IMG/VR virus record: IMGVR_UViG_3300032236_000198
Span: 1 to 35,126 of that record
Strand: one strand, 5' to 3'
Source: a virus
Length of the DNA stretch: 35,126 nt
The notes below the pieces were generated by a model, which made no database searches, was not told the origin of the DNA, and saw only the letters and a program-made list of their open reading frames with translations. A program made the translations under genes and the position numbers. Each line of letters begins with the position of its first letter. Position 1 is the first letter of the stretch. This document shows, in pieces, positions 23,754 through 32,500 of the stretch.

Positions 23754-24767
23754 TTAAGCATACTGAGCAAGAACCAGCGCGGTGGGCTTCAGCACAGTGT
23801 AGCCGTACACGTTCAAGCCGCGAACGAGCGAACCGAAGTCTCCGGGGTTCGGGAGGCTCTCGACTTTCGCAATCTGCGAAGCGAACGTGATGGCCGACTT
23901 GTGGCCAGCGACCATGCACTTGCGGGCTACCGCGTTGGCAAGCGTGCCACCGTTGAAATCCTTACCGGACGTGCCCGCGGGGAGCAGGTTCGACACATAG
24001 ATCGTGAACCGATCCAGGACGCCGATCTTGCCGTTACGCAGGATGGACTTTTCGTCGCCAGTCAGGTAAGCCTGCTGGAGATTGGAGTTCATCAGCAACC
24101 CACGAACCTGCGGGGAGACGATCAGCCACCGGTCAGTGTCCGGTACGTTGCCTTCGTCAAGCGCCGACGCCATCGCCGTAAGCACGGAGATGATGTTGGA
24201 CGAGGACAGCGAGAGCGGAGCGCCCGCATCAGCACCACTCACAGACGCGCCTGCGCCACCGAGGTTGTACGAGGCAGACTTCGCACCAGCCGCAACACCA
24301 CGAGTCGTGGAGTCAGCGCTGATGATCGTGCCCGGCAGAACGTCGGAGTCGATCGCGATGGCCATCTGTTTGGCCGCGTCGTTGGTGAACATGTCCATCA
24401 GCTTGGGCTGGGACTGGTACTCGATCACGTCGTTGACGCTGACGCCGAAGTACTTCGCCTGACTGATCGACAGGGTGGACTTCGACGGCACGGGGACCTG
24501 ATAGCTCAGGGTCTGGCCGACCTGATAGTTCGAGATGGTGATATCAGGAATGTTATTGATGATAACCGTATCACCAATGTTCTTGATGTCGCCCTCGTAA
24601 TTGGTGTTAGCAATGTCGCCAAACACCGTGGTGCTGTAGAACTTGACGTTGAGCTTGCCAGCCCAAATCGTCGGGATAAACGTACCGGATGCAGCCGGGT
24701 TGGTGTTCTGTGCGCCAGCGGACGTAAACCCACCAGCTGTACCCGAACCCGAAATCGTAATAGCCAT
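23754..24767 (-). CDS. Major capsid protein
   Basis: A 337-aa protein directly after the scaffold gene, the expected place for the coat protein. It opens with a flexible Ser/Gly/Thr-rich arm (1-30), then FIPTIWAGKLNVKFYSTTVFGDI, IKNIGDTVIINNIPDITISNYQ split by a short turn, an E-loop-like part, and VSVNDVIEYQSQPKLMD followed by AAKQMAIAIDSDVLPG. This is the pattern of HK97-fold capsid proteins of podophages, and it makes the icosahedral shell. The C-terminal part includes DRWLIVSPQVRGLL and the final VRGLNVYGYTVLKP. A GAGG ribosome site lies ahead of ATG; a 7-bp hairpin (24786-24803) separates it from the scaffold gene. Confidence 0.88.
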   Translation of the reverse strand: MAITISGSGTAGGFTSAGAQNTNPAASGTFIPTIWAGKLNVKFYSTTVFGDIANTNYEGDIKNIGDTVIINNIPDITISNYQVGQTLSYQVPVPSKSTLSISQAKYFGVSVNDVIEYQSQPKLMDMFTNDAAKQMAIAIDSDVLPGTIISADSTTRGVAAGAKSASYNLGGAGASVSGADAGAPLSLSSSNIISVLTAMASALDEGNVPDTDRWLIVSPQVRGLLMNSNLQQAYLTGDEKSILRNGKIGVLDRFTIYVSNLLPAGTSGKDFNGGTLANAVARKCMVAGHKSAITFASQIAKVESLPNPGDFGSLVRGLNVYGYTVLKPTALVLAQYA

Positions 24768-24785
24768 TTGCCTGTGCCTCTTCGT

Positions 24786-24803
24786 TAGCTTGTTTCCAAG
24801 CTA
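24786..24803 (-). other. Short hairpin between scaffold and capsid genes
   Basis: TAGCTTG (24786-24792) pairs perfectly with CAAGCTA (24797-24803) around a four-base loop. It lies in the scaffold-capsid gap, just before the capsid ribosome site, and has no T run. It could mark RNA processing or protect the capsid message. Confidence 0.4.
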
Positions 24804-24819
24804 GGCACGGGCGGGCGTC

Positions 24820-25821
24820 TTACCTGACTCGGCCCTGCGCGACAGCTTGGTCTATTTCTGACTCAACTTGCGCCAGCTCTGCGTCCTTGCCGTGGTACAC
24901 TCCCCTTCTCACGTCCGCGTAGAACCGCTCGATCTCCTGAGTTGTCCATATCTTGGATGGAGCGCCGGGGGGTATGTCCGCCAGTTTGGACTTGCCGGGC
25001 GTAACCTGACGCTGAAGCTGTTGCCTCGCCTGATCCTGCGGTGTAGCAGGCGCGGCGAGTACGGCTGGAGCTGGAGCCTTCAACTGCTTGTAGGCGTTGA
25101 ACAGTGCGGCTGTGCGGTTCGCGTCGAACTCGGTCCAGGCTTTGTTCAGGTATTCCTGCCGGGGGAACCCGCTAAGCGGATCGACAGCGGCAAGCCAGTC
25201 CATGAACCCCTGATCTACGTTAAGCGCTTCAAAGTCCGGCACCTGATGCGCCAGCTCGGTGAAGTATGCCTTCCGGTCGTTTGACACCTGACGCTCAGTA
25301 ACACCAGTCAACTGGTCTTTCAGTTTCCGGTTCTCGTCTTCAAACTTGCTTACCGTCGAGCCGACCATGGTCTCCGCGACTTCGCGGGCCTTGCGGTCGA
25401 TCACGTCGATAAGGTCGCTTCCGAAAGCTTCGACGTCTTTATCCGTGACCAGTGGCGTCTTCGGCTTCGGTGCCTCGGCCTTCGTTGCCCTTAGACGTTC
25501 TACCTCAGCAGTCGCGGTATCAAGCTTGGCTTGCAACACCTTCACTTCGGCGGATAAACGCGGAACCTCTGCGTTGTACTTGCCTTGCAAGGTGATAAAC
25601 CGCCGCTCCCAAGTCTCCTCGCTTACGGGCTCGACAGGTGTCGGTGGCACAGGTGCCGGTGCAGGTGGGACCTGCGGAGCAACTGGTTGATCCCCTACGG
25701 GTTCGGAACTTGGTTCGTTCGGCGCTGGCTGCACAGGCTCTACTGGGTGCTCACCATACTGCTGTGCGTGTAGCCGGTCTGCTTCGTCGGCCAGTTCTTG
25801 TATCCGCTTGGGTATCGCCAT
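24820..25821 (-). CDS. Scaffolding protein
   Basis: A 333-aa acidic, helical protein just before the major capsid gene. Residues 27-66 are Pro/Val/Glu-rich and flexible. Residues 67-116 form a coiled coil (WERRFITLQGKYNAEVPRLS onward). The middle, about 140-240, is helical and charged, with DRKAYFTELAHQVPDFEAL, and a C-terminal helix (EIERFYADVRRGVYHGKDAE) could dock on the coat protein. This composition is characteristic of phage scaffolds, which fill the procapsid and leave before DNA packaging. No protease domain is seen. Start supported by GGAGATAGAGA before ATG. Confidence 0.83.
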   Translation of the reverse strand: MAIPKRIQELADEADRLHAQQYGEHPVEPVQPAPNEPSSEPVGDQPVAPQVPPAPAPVPPTPVEPVSEETWERRFITLQGKYNAEVPRLSAEVKVLQAKLDTATAEVERLRATKAEAPKPKTPLVTDKDVEAFGSDLIDVIDRKAREVAETMVGSTVSKFEDENRKLKDQLTGVTERQVSNDRKAYFTELAHQVPDFEALNVDQGFMDWLAAVDPLSGFPRQEYLNKAWTEFDANRTAALFNAYKQLKAPAPAVLAAPATPQDQARQQLQRQVTPGKSKLADIPPGAPSKIWTTQEIERFYADVRRGVYHGKDAELAQVESEIDQAVAQGRVR

Positions 25822-25899
25822 TCTCTATCTCCTGCGCCGATCTACGCTTCGCTCGGGCCTTGCGGTGTCCGGCTCGCGGTACGGTCTGCTGGCATCAAA

Positions 25900-25920
25900 C
25901 TAAAAGGAGGACCCTTTTAG
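25900..25920 (-). other. Hairpin over the stop codon of the 81-aa gene
   Basis: CTAAAAGG (25900-25907) pairs with CCTTTTAG (25913-25920), an 8-bp stem with a 5-base loop that includes the TAG stop. On the - strand it is followed only by TTTGATG, so it is at best a weak terminator or attenuator between the portal-side genes and the scaffold. Confidence 0.4.
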
Positions 25921-26145
25921 CTTCTCAAGTATCGTCGGCGCGTTCTGCGCCAGCGAGAGCAACTCTCTTAGGAACTGCGCCCTGCCCTGCATTTGCCGAA
26001 GTCTCCAGTCTTCCTGGGCTTCCGCTAGTACACGGTCTGTCGCGCGCGACTCGTCCTCTAAGAACTTAACAATCTCCAACCACGCTGTCTGGCCTCTTAG
26101 GTTTGTTAGTGCCTGGAGCACCGCAGGTGTTGGCTTTGTTATCAT
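25900..26145 (-). CDS. 81-aa protein between portal and scaffold
   Basis: A helical charged protein: VLQALTNLRGQTAWLEIVKF, then LAEAQEDWRLRQMQGRAQFL and a C-terminal LAQNAPTILEKLKGSSF. Small proteins of this kind, without assigned function, often sit between portal and scaffold in podophages. The ribosome site is weak, and translation may depend on upstream flow from the portal gene 27 bases before. It could be an assembly chaperone or a head-vertex component. Confidence 0.72.
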   Translation of the reverse strand: MITKPTPAVLQALTNLRGQTAWLEIVKFLEDESRATDRVLAEAQEDWRLRQMQGRAQFLRELLSLAQNAPTILEKLKGSSF

Positions 26146-26147
26146 GT

Positions 26148-26176
26148 TCTATGGCCCATGTTAGCGTGTTTGTCAA
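26148..26176 (-). promoter_or_regulatory. TTGACA plus shared 12-mer after the portal gene (weak promoter/operator candidate)
   Basis: TTGACA (26176-26171) overlaps the portal stop, and the 12-base word ATGTTAGCGTGT (26158-26169 on the + strand) is identical to one after TerL. The -10 position, CATAGA, touches the start codon of the 81-aa gene, so a promoter here would have almost no leader. It is kept as a regulatory-motif candidate only. Confidence 0.3.
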
Positions 26177-28278
26177 CTTGTTGGTGAAAAATTATCTGTA
26201 GTGGGTGCGCCATTTTGTAGCGTCTCACCGCCACCAGGGGCGGGAGGACTGCCGTTTGGCTGCATCGGGTTAGGTGCTGCGCCGCCTTGGGCCTGCTGCG
26301 CCTGCATCTGCGCCTCGACTGCCTTCGCTTTCATCTGGCTCAAGGGCGGGATAACCTTGTCGACATCCATGTCGAGGTTCTTCGCCACCTCACGGAGGAC
26401 CGCGGCGCGGCCCTGCATCCCGACAATCTGCACGTCGATCGGGTTTGCCGTCGCCTGAAGGAACTCGGTGCGCCGAAGCTGCGCGTTCTCCTTGTTGATC
26501 AGCGACTCGGCACCGCGGGCAATTACTTGCACGTCGCCCTTGAGTTCGTCATCATCGGAGTATTGCATGTTGTGGTCGTAGAGCCGCTCGAGCAGCGGGG
26601 TCATAATACCAATGTCGATGTTAGCAACCACCTGCTTGATGGCCTTGCCTGCGTTGCCCATGAGCATCGAGAGCCCCGACGCCGTACGGCCTGCGCTGCC
26701 GGGTTCACCGGCCATGTATTTGGGGAGCCCCGAGTATTCGTCAGCGAGTCCCGAGAACGTCTGGAAAACGCCCACCAGTTCCTGGATGCGTGAGTCCGGC
26801 TGGAAGAAGGCGATGGGTGGCTGCGTGGAGCCCGTGATGTCGCTGGTCACTTGCCAGATGCGCCACGGTTTCAGCTGCGTCACGTCCTCGCCCGCGGCCA
26901 GCCGCTCGACGTTGACCATCACCTGGGGACCAGACGCGATGCCCATGTTGTTCACGATGCCGCGCACCGCCGCGTTGGCCACAGTCTGCGCGTCGCGGAT
27001 AAGATCGGCCACCGAGTTGCCCCACCAGTTGCCGGGGACGTCTTCGTAGCTGGCCTTATAGTACGGCTTCCGCTGGAGCGGGTCGTAGTTCAGCACGGCC
27101 TTGATAACGTACTGTCCGATGAGCCACGCTTCGATGTAGTACTCCTTCATCGGGTCAGGGACTTCCTTCTCGTCGAGCCCCCACTCGATCAGCATCTTAC
27201 CTTGCACGCTTCCCCAGAACTGGAGAGCGTCGATTAGCCCGTCGACGTTCTGAGCCAGCTGGGTGGTCGCCTTGCCTTCAGCACTCGCCATTGCGATATC
27301 GTTCGTCAGCCACTCCCTCAGACCGCCGCGCCCGTAGTCGTCGAGCACCATGCGAATGCTGGAGTCATCGTAGCCGTCGACACCTATTAGTGCGTTGAGG
27401 TCACTCCGAGACAGCTGGTGCTTCTCGATCAGATAACCATCCTGCACAGATGTCGCGCCCGGCGACGGGTAGATATTAAACGGGGAGACGCGCTCCCACT
27501 CCTCTTTGAGGGTCTCTTGGATTTGAACCTGATACTGTCCGTTCTGCCCCTTAACCCACTGTAGCGTGTTGCGCTTGCGGATCACCGGCCCCTTTATGAT
27601 GGCGCAGGGGAATGTCGTGATATCGTCGAGGAACGCGTCGAGGGCCTGCAAGAAGCCGCCTTCGAGTAACTGGTCCTCCATCTTGTCGGCCATGCGATCG
27701 CAGCGCTTGCGTGCGTCTTCTTGTACTGCAAGGAGCGCCGAGTCGTGCGCGTCGGACATCGCCTCTTGCAAGTCGGCGTCGGAGACCTGTACGCCCTGGC
27801 CCATCAGCTGGGCGAGCGGTGCGGCCACAGCCTGGACAACGCGCTCCGCGAGATCGGGTGGTAAGCTCGCGACCGGCGTCGGCTTTATCGTCCACGGGCG
27901 CTCGGTCCCGGTCGCCATCATCACGTCCCGCAGCCAGGACGTAGCGGCCCGGCACTTGACGGACGTGATGCCTGCGTAAACTTCAGACCCACCTTGCTCA
28001 CGAATGAGCGCAAGCTTCTCGGGGTCGTACTCACCGCGGCGCGCCCGCATGTTCTGGAGCATCCTCGGCTCCACAGTCATCTGCTTGGCATAGCGCGCGT
28101 CCTGCCAGCATTTCCTGATATGCTGAGTGATACCGGTGGCGATCGGCTGGGCCTGAACGTCTGCCGCGTTGCGACGCTCCTCCTCCATGATAGCGGAGAG
28201 GGGCGCGGCTCGCACCACACCCGTCGAGATTATCCCGGGGAGAGGCGCACCTTGCGACTCGGCTGGGTTCTGGATCAT
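26173..28278 (-). CDS. Portal protein
   Basis: A 701-aa portal (head-tail connector) protein. The N-terminal region has KCWQDARYAKQMTVEPRMLQ and SVKCRAATSWLRDVMMA, the wing/stem region has EEWERVSPFNIYPSPGATSV and KPYYKASYEDVPGNWWGNSV, and the later part has YSGLPKYMAGEPGSAGRTAS, AGKAIKQVVANIDIGIMTPL and LLERLYDHNMQYSDD, all typical of large podophage portals. The tail (650-701) is Gln/Ala/Pro-rich and probably disordered. It forms the dodecameric ring through which DNA enters and leaves. Length fits the 500-750 aa class. Ribosome site AGAGGTG ahead of ATG. Confidence 0.9.
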   Translation of the reverse strand: MIQNPAESQGAPLPGIISTGVVRAAPLSAIMEEERRNAADVQAQPIATGITQHIRKCWQDARYAKQMTVEPRMLQNMRARRGEYDPEKLALIREQGGSEVYAGITSVKCRAATSWLRDVMMATGTERPWTIKPTPVASLPPDLAERVVQAVAAPLAQLMGQGVQVSDADLQEAMSDAHDSALLAVQEDARKRCDRMADKMEDQLLEGGFLQALDAFLDDITTFPCAIIKGPVIRKRNTLQWVKGQNGQYQVQIQETLKEEWERVSPFNIYPSPGATSVQDGYLIEKHQLSRSDLNALIGVDGYDDSSIRMVLDDYGRGGLREWLTNDIAMASAEGKATTQLAQNVDGLIDALQFWGSVQGKMLIEWGLDEKEVPDPMKEYYIEAWLIGQYVIKAVLNYDPLQRKPYYKASYEDVPGNWWGNSVADLIRDAQTVANAAVRGIVNNMGIASGPQVMVNVERLAAGEDVTQLKPWRIWQVTSDITGSTQPPIAFFQPDSRIQELVGVFQTFSGLADEYSGLPKYMAGEPGSAGRTASGLSMLMGNAGKAIKQVVANIDIGIMTPLLERLYDHNMQYSDDDELKGDVQVIARGAESLINKENAQLRRTEFLQATANPIDVQIVGMQGRAAVLREVAKNLDMDVDKVIPPLSQMKAKAVEAQMQAQQAQGGAAPNPMQPNGSPPAPGGGETLQNGAPTTDNFSPTS

Positions 28279-28306
28279 TGGATCGCCACCTCTTTAGTAT
28301 GCTGGA

Positions 28307-28597
28307 TTACGCGACCGGGGCCTTGGGAGCCACGGACGTGTCCAGCGTGCCGACTGCGTCACTCATGGTCGTGAGCGTAGCAGTGATGCTGTCGACGGCG
28401 GCTTGGTTAGCCGTTTCATCGACACCAGCAGCAGCAGCAGCGATTGCCGCGGGGACATCCGTTTCGAGCTTTGCGAGCCCAGCCTGGAGAGCCACGACAA
28501 CTGCCTGGAGCTTCGAGAGATCGAGTTGCATCTGATTTACCTTTCGTTGCAGCGCAGAAAATTTGACCTCGAGTGTTACAATTCGCGGCAGGCTCAT
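28307..28597 (-). CDS. 96-aa coiled-coil protein
   Basis: An N-terminal heptad-patterned helix (VTLEVKFSALQRKVNQMQLD, on to about residue 45) is followed by an Ala-rich region with AIAAAAAGVDETANQAAVDS and a short C-terminal tail. The start overlaps the endolysin stop by four bases (ATGA), so the two are coupled. No function is recognised; a small trimeric structural or lysis-associated protein is possible. Reading-frame quality and the overlap support a real gene. Confidence 0.7.
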   Translation of the reverse strand: MSLPRIVTLEVKFSALQRKVNQMQLDLSKLQAVVVALQAGLAKLETDVPAAIAAAAAGVDETANQAAVDSITATLTTMSDAVGTLDTSVAPKAPVA

Positions 28598-28827
28598 GAG
28601 GCCGACTGAGTTGCCGACGTAGGGGACGCAGGTGCTACCGGAGTAGCATGTACGACAGAGGACTGGATGAGACCGACACCTGTAAAGAGCAGGCCGATGA
28701 AGCCATCCAGCGTCGATGGGTCAAGCCCTGCCTTCACGAAGAGTGCTGTGCCACCGAGCTTAAGCGCGGAGCGCAGGAGCGACTGAACCTGGGCATTCCC
28801 CAGGATCGAAAAGATAATGTTTCCCAT
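28594..28827 (-). CDS. Holin-like protein from an internal start in the endolysin gene
   Basis: Within the endolysin frame, ATG at 28825-28827 (Met208) is preceded by CTGGAGAAGCTAACA, with GGAG nine bases away, a better ribosome site than many real starts in this window. The 77-aa product would contain NIIFSILGNAQVQSLLRSAL, LGGTALFVKAG, LDPSTLDGFIG and LLFTGVGLIQSSV, that is, two hydrophobic spans with a polar turn, resembling small Pam3-gp28-type phage holins. Separate synthesis is an inference from the ribosome site. Confidence 0.45.
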   Translation of the reverse strand: MGNIIFSILGNAQVQSLLRSALKLGGTALFVKAGLDPSTLDGFIGLLFTGVGLIQSSVVHATPVAPASPTSATQSAS

Positions 28828-29448
28828 TGTTAGCTTCTCCAGAGGTTGCCCGAAGTTGATGCTGATGATGAACGGTGCTTCCGGCTTCGGTTCCGGTAGT
28901 CCCGCCAGCTCATGCGACTGCTTCCTGACGCCGACAATGCGTGCGGACCACCCGCCACCGAACGTGGCCCAGAGCGATGCCCCGGTCTCAGGGTTGCGTG
29001 CCCGCTTCATGAACGCCAGCCGGATCGTAAGCATCCGGTCGATGATGTCTCCTGCGGCGAACTTGAACGATGCCTCGATCGTCGCGTCGCCTATCTTCCC
29101 GTCCTCGGGGATGATGATCGTCCCTGCGAGTGAGTTGATGGCCTGCTGGAGCCAGAGCGCGCCACGCTCAATCCCGCTATTTACCCCGGCGTCGAATACG
29201 CAGTTAGCAACACCTGGGTTCAGGTTAGCACATTTCAACGGCGTCCAGTAGTTGACGAGGTAAATTTCCTGCGCCTCGTCGTCAGTAATGAACTTGACCG
29301 ACCGCTCGACGAGCCCCTTGCCCTTGCGGAACCGGTCGTACTCTGTCTGAATGACACCCTTGTTGGTCGCGCCGCCAGGGTCGCGTGGGTCGTTTCCGTA
29401 GCCGCCTTCCCAGGGATACAGGAACGCGAGGGATTGGTCGAACGCCAT
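28594..29448 (-). CDS. GH108-type endolysin with C-terminal holin-like domain
   Basis: A 284-aa muramidase. The N-terminal domain (1 to about 165) has the glycoside hydrolase 108 signature: YPWEGGYGNDPRDPGGATNK, with catalytic E14, followed by GVIQTEYDRFRKGKG and VNYWTPLKCANL, and later GALWLQQAINSL in the peptidoglycan-binding part. It cleaves cell-wall glycan at the end of infection. Residues 208-266 form a hydrophobic double-span region like Pam3-gp28 holins. Soluble GH108 endolysins usually stop near 170-200 aa, so the membrane tail is extra. The start has TTAGGGG ahead. The gene stands unusually between the tailspike and portal genes. Confidence 0.85.
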   Translation of the reverse strand: MAFDQSLAFLYPWEGGYGNDPRDPGGATNKGVIQTEYDRFRKGKGLVERSVKFITDDEAQEIYLVNYWTPLKCANLNPGVANCVFDAGVNSGIERGALWLQQAINSLAGTIIIPEDGKIGDATIEASFKFAAGDIIDRMLTIRLAFMKRARNPETGASLWATFGGGWSARIVGVRKQSHELAGLPEPKPEAPFIISINFGQPLEKLTMGNIIFSILGNAQVQSLLRSALKLGGTALFVKAGLDPSTLDGFIGLLFTGVGLIQSSVVHATPVAPASPTSATQSAS

Positions 29449-29500
29449 GTCAGCCCCTAACTGTTAGCGTATGTGGGTGTGACGTTAGCATATGCTTTCC

Positions 29501-32500
29501 TTAAAAACAAGCGTAGCTGTAATTGGCATTCGCTAAAGCCGACCCTCGGATTATGAACTGGGTGGTCGAAATGTCTCCAGGAGCGGCGTACGCCTTTGTC
29601 GTAGCAAAGGTAGCAGCTGCCGTGTTAGCCGGGGAGATCAAGCAGGCGCGCGGCGCTGTCACCCATGTCGACCCGAAGCTGATCGTGCAAGTTGTGGTGG
29701 TGGCGGAGCCGATATTGACGGTGCCGGAATGATCGTTGCTGCCAGATGCGATTGTGCCGTTTGTGGTTGCCCCACACGCACCTGACGCGATAGTCGGCGC
29801 TGTCGTGTTGCCGACGCGGACATGCTGCGTGTTGTCGAGATTGAGGCCAATAGCCGCGCTGCCAGCCGCGCCGGTATAAAGCGCAATAGCCGAAGTGCTA
29901 TAACTCGTGCCCCGAGTAAATACCATGGCGAAGTTTGTTGACGAAAAGGCATCATTGATTGAGCGAATTTTAAGATTTCCGCTCGTGTCTTCAAAAAGAT
30001 CCCAGTATTTCTGGTCTATACCAGCCCCCGAGGCATACAACCTATAGTCCGTCGATGCAGCGCTTGATGTATAAGTGCCGCCGCTATTGTTATACTGCGG
30101 AGAGGTGACTGCGGTTGTGAATGTAGGATTATCAATTGGGGCTGCCTGATATGTCGTCCCGTTCGTGTACCAATAGAGTCCAGCCGCTCCGGACGTGGTC
30201 CAGATGTCACCGGCAGCAGGGCTCGAAGGCGCTGCTCCATTTGGAAGGTTAAACCCTGCCCCACCAGATGCAGACGCTGCGGTTGTTGCTTTCCCGGTAA
30301 AGGTCGGCGAGGCTTTTGGCGCTTTAAGCTGGTCATTACCATCAATCTTCTGGATGGCTGCAAGAATGCTATCCGACGATCCTACCGTTCCGGACCCGGC
30401 AGAGTAGCTGGTAAGGGTAGACGCAATGGCGCGCGCGTTGGTGAAATAGAGGTTCGTGCTGCCTTCAGTGACCTTGTCCGTGTTGTAATCGCCGCTGTTG
30501 GCCGTAACCGTTCCTGTGCGCCCGAAGACGGATGCCACGGCGCCCGACCCGGTGCCGCAGTCTGCACCCATTCCTGAAACCGCGCCGGTCGTATCAACAT
30601 GAAGGCACTGCGTCGAGCCGGTGATCGGAAGCTTCAGAGTCCCTGCAACCGTGACATTAGTGGTTCCGGTTGGAACAGAGAGCGCCGCCGTTCCGCTCTT
30701 GTTGACAAGCTGGACGTCATAGGTTGATCCGTATCCGCCGAACTGTGCTCCGCCTATTGCCGATGCCCACATGCCGCCCTGGCTTGTTGCCAACGTCGGG
30801 GCCGTCGTTCCGGTCTCGACAAATGGCGCAGCAAAGGTCATGTAGTTTACGGCGTAACCGGTTCCTGATCCTGCCGCGCCGCGATTGAATGTGACCCAGA
30901 TGCTAGAGGCGCTATAATCATCGCTTGCCGACCGGATTGAAAGGTTTCCAGACGCCCCGCTATCAAAGATGCTCCAGTATTTCTGATCTGTCCCTGCTGC
31001 AGTATTGTTAATCTGAATGTCATCTACGGTATTCGTTAATCTGACGACACCTCCGAGTGCTATAAAATTGGTGGACACTGATACTGCGCCGGGAAAAGCA
31101 ACGTTTGTTGTCCCGGTTGGAACCTGAAGCGCAGCGTTTCCGGCATTGTTCAAAATCTGAACGTCGTAGGTCGATCCGTAGCCGCTAAGCTGCGCGCCGC
31201 CTGTGGCAGATGCCCACAGACCTCCCTGACTCGTGGCGAGCGTCGGCGCAATCGTGCCCGTCTCGACAAAGGGTGCGGCAAATTTCATATAGTTAAGCGC
31301 GTATCCGGACCCTCTTACAAAATCCACCCAGGTACTTGCGGCAGAATAAGCATCGTTCACAGACCGTATTGTCAGGTCGCCGCTTCCGTCCGAAATGCTC
31401 CAATATTTTTGATCCGTTCCTGCGGAAGTATTATGAATGCGCAGATCGACATTGGTTCCATTTAGATTTTCAACGCCACCGTTGACATTGAGTAGATTTG
31501 TCACATCGACATTCGTGCTCCCGGTCGGGACCCCCAGGGCAATAGACCCGGCATTGTTAGCAAGCGCCACGTCATAGCTTGACCCGTAGCCGCTGAAAAC
31601 GCCGCCATTCGCCGTAGAGGCGTAGTTACTTCCCTGTCCGCTCGCAAGCGTCGGCACTGTCGTACCTAATTGCAGCATACCTCCATATGAGGTCATGAGG
31701 CCTGCATCGGTCCACGAAACAAGATTGCTTGAATAGGCGCTATTGATAAACTGCAGAGTTCCACTCGAATTGACTCGAACATACTTCTTCCCGGTTGTGG
31801 CATTGTAATTATACATCTCGAACTGAGCGCCTTGATTGGCGTCGAGCGTATAAGTACCTTCGATCAAAAGCGGGACATTGACCGAAGTTGTACCCGCCGT
31901 ACCTAGCGTGGTTGGCCCCGTCGCGCTCAGTGTTGTCGTCGAGAAAGCCCAATCTCTTCCTGTTGAGTCGACGTAATTCCCAAGCGTTCCTGACGGGGTG
32001 AATGACCAATTATTCCAGGCATTGTTTGAGACGATATTCGAGGCGCTGTCATTCATCGAAAGTCCAGTTGAACCGCCACCGTTCGGATTGCCGATGAACT
32101 TGTTACCTGTGAAAATAGTGTCGCCACCAGTAATGGAAACAAAGGTGTTCCCCGTCCCCATTGTACCATTTTCAAAATCAATATGATTTAAGTCTAAGTG
32201 TCCTCCGCTTTTGACAAAGAACGGACTTAGAGAGTTTCCAGAATTGACCCAGATAAAATTTCCATTATTGATCTGGACATGGCCCGATGACATATTAAAA
32301 AACGATGTCGATAGGTTTCCTGAAAATCTTACATTGTCCACCATGATTCTACAGCTACCCGTAGGGGCTGTTATAGAGACAGGCGTATTAGGCGCAGCTG
32401 ATCCTTTTGTTGAATAAAGGTTCGTTATTTGTAACCAATTGCAGTCTGAGACATTAAGGTTTGAACCATTGCCATCCAGCTCAAGATTGGCGAAACTGAT

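Noticed and set aside
25840-25896. A 17-codon frame between the 81-aa and scaffold genes
   Set aside because: No ribosome site and an Arg/Pro-rich unstructured product; the gap is better explained as leader and hairpin.
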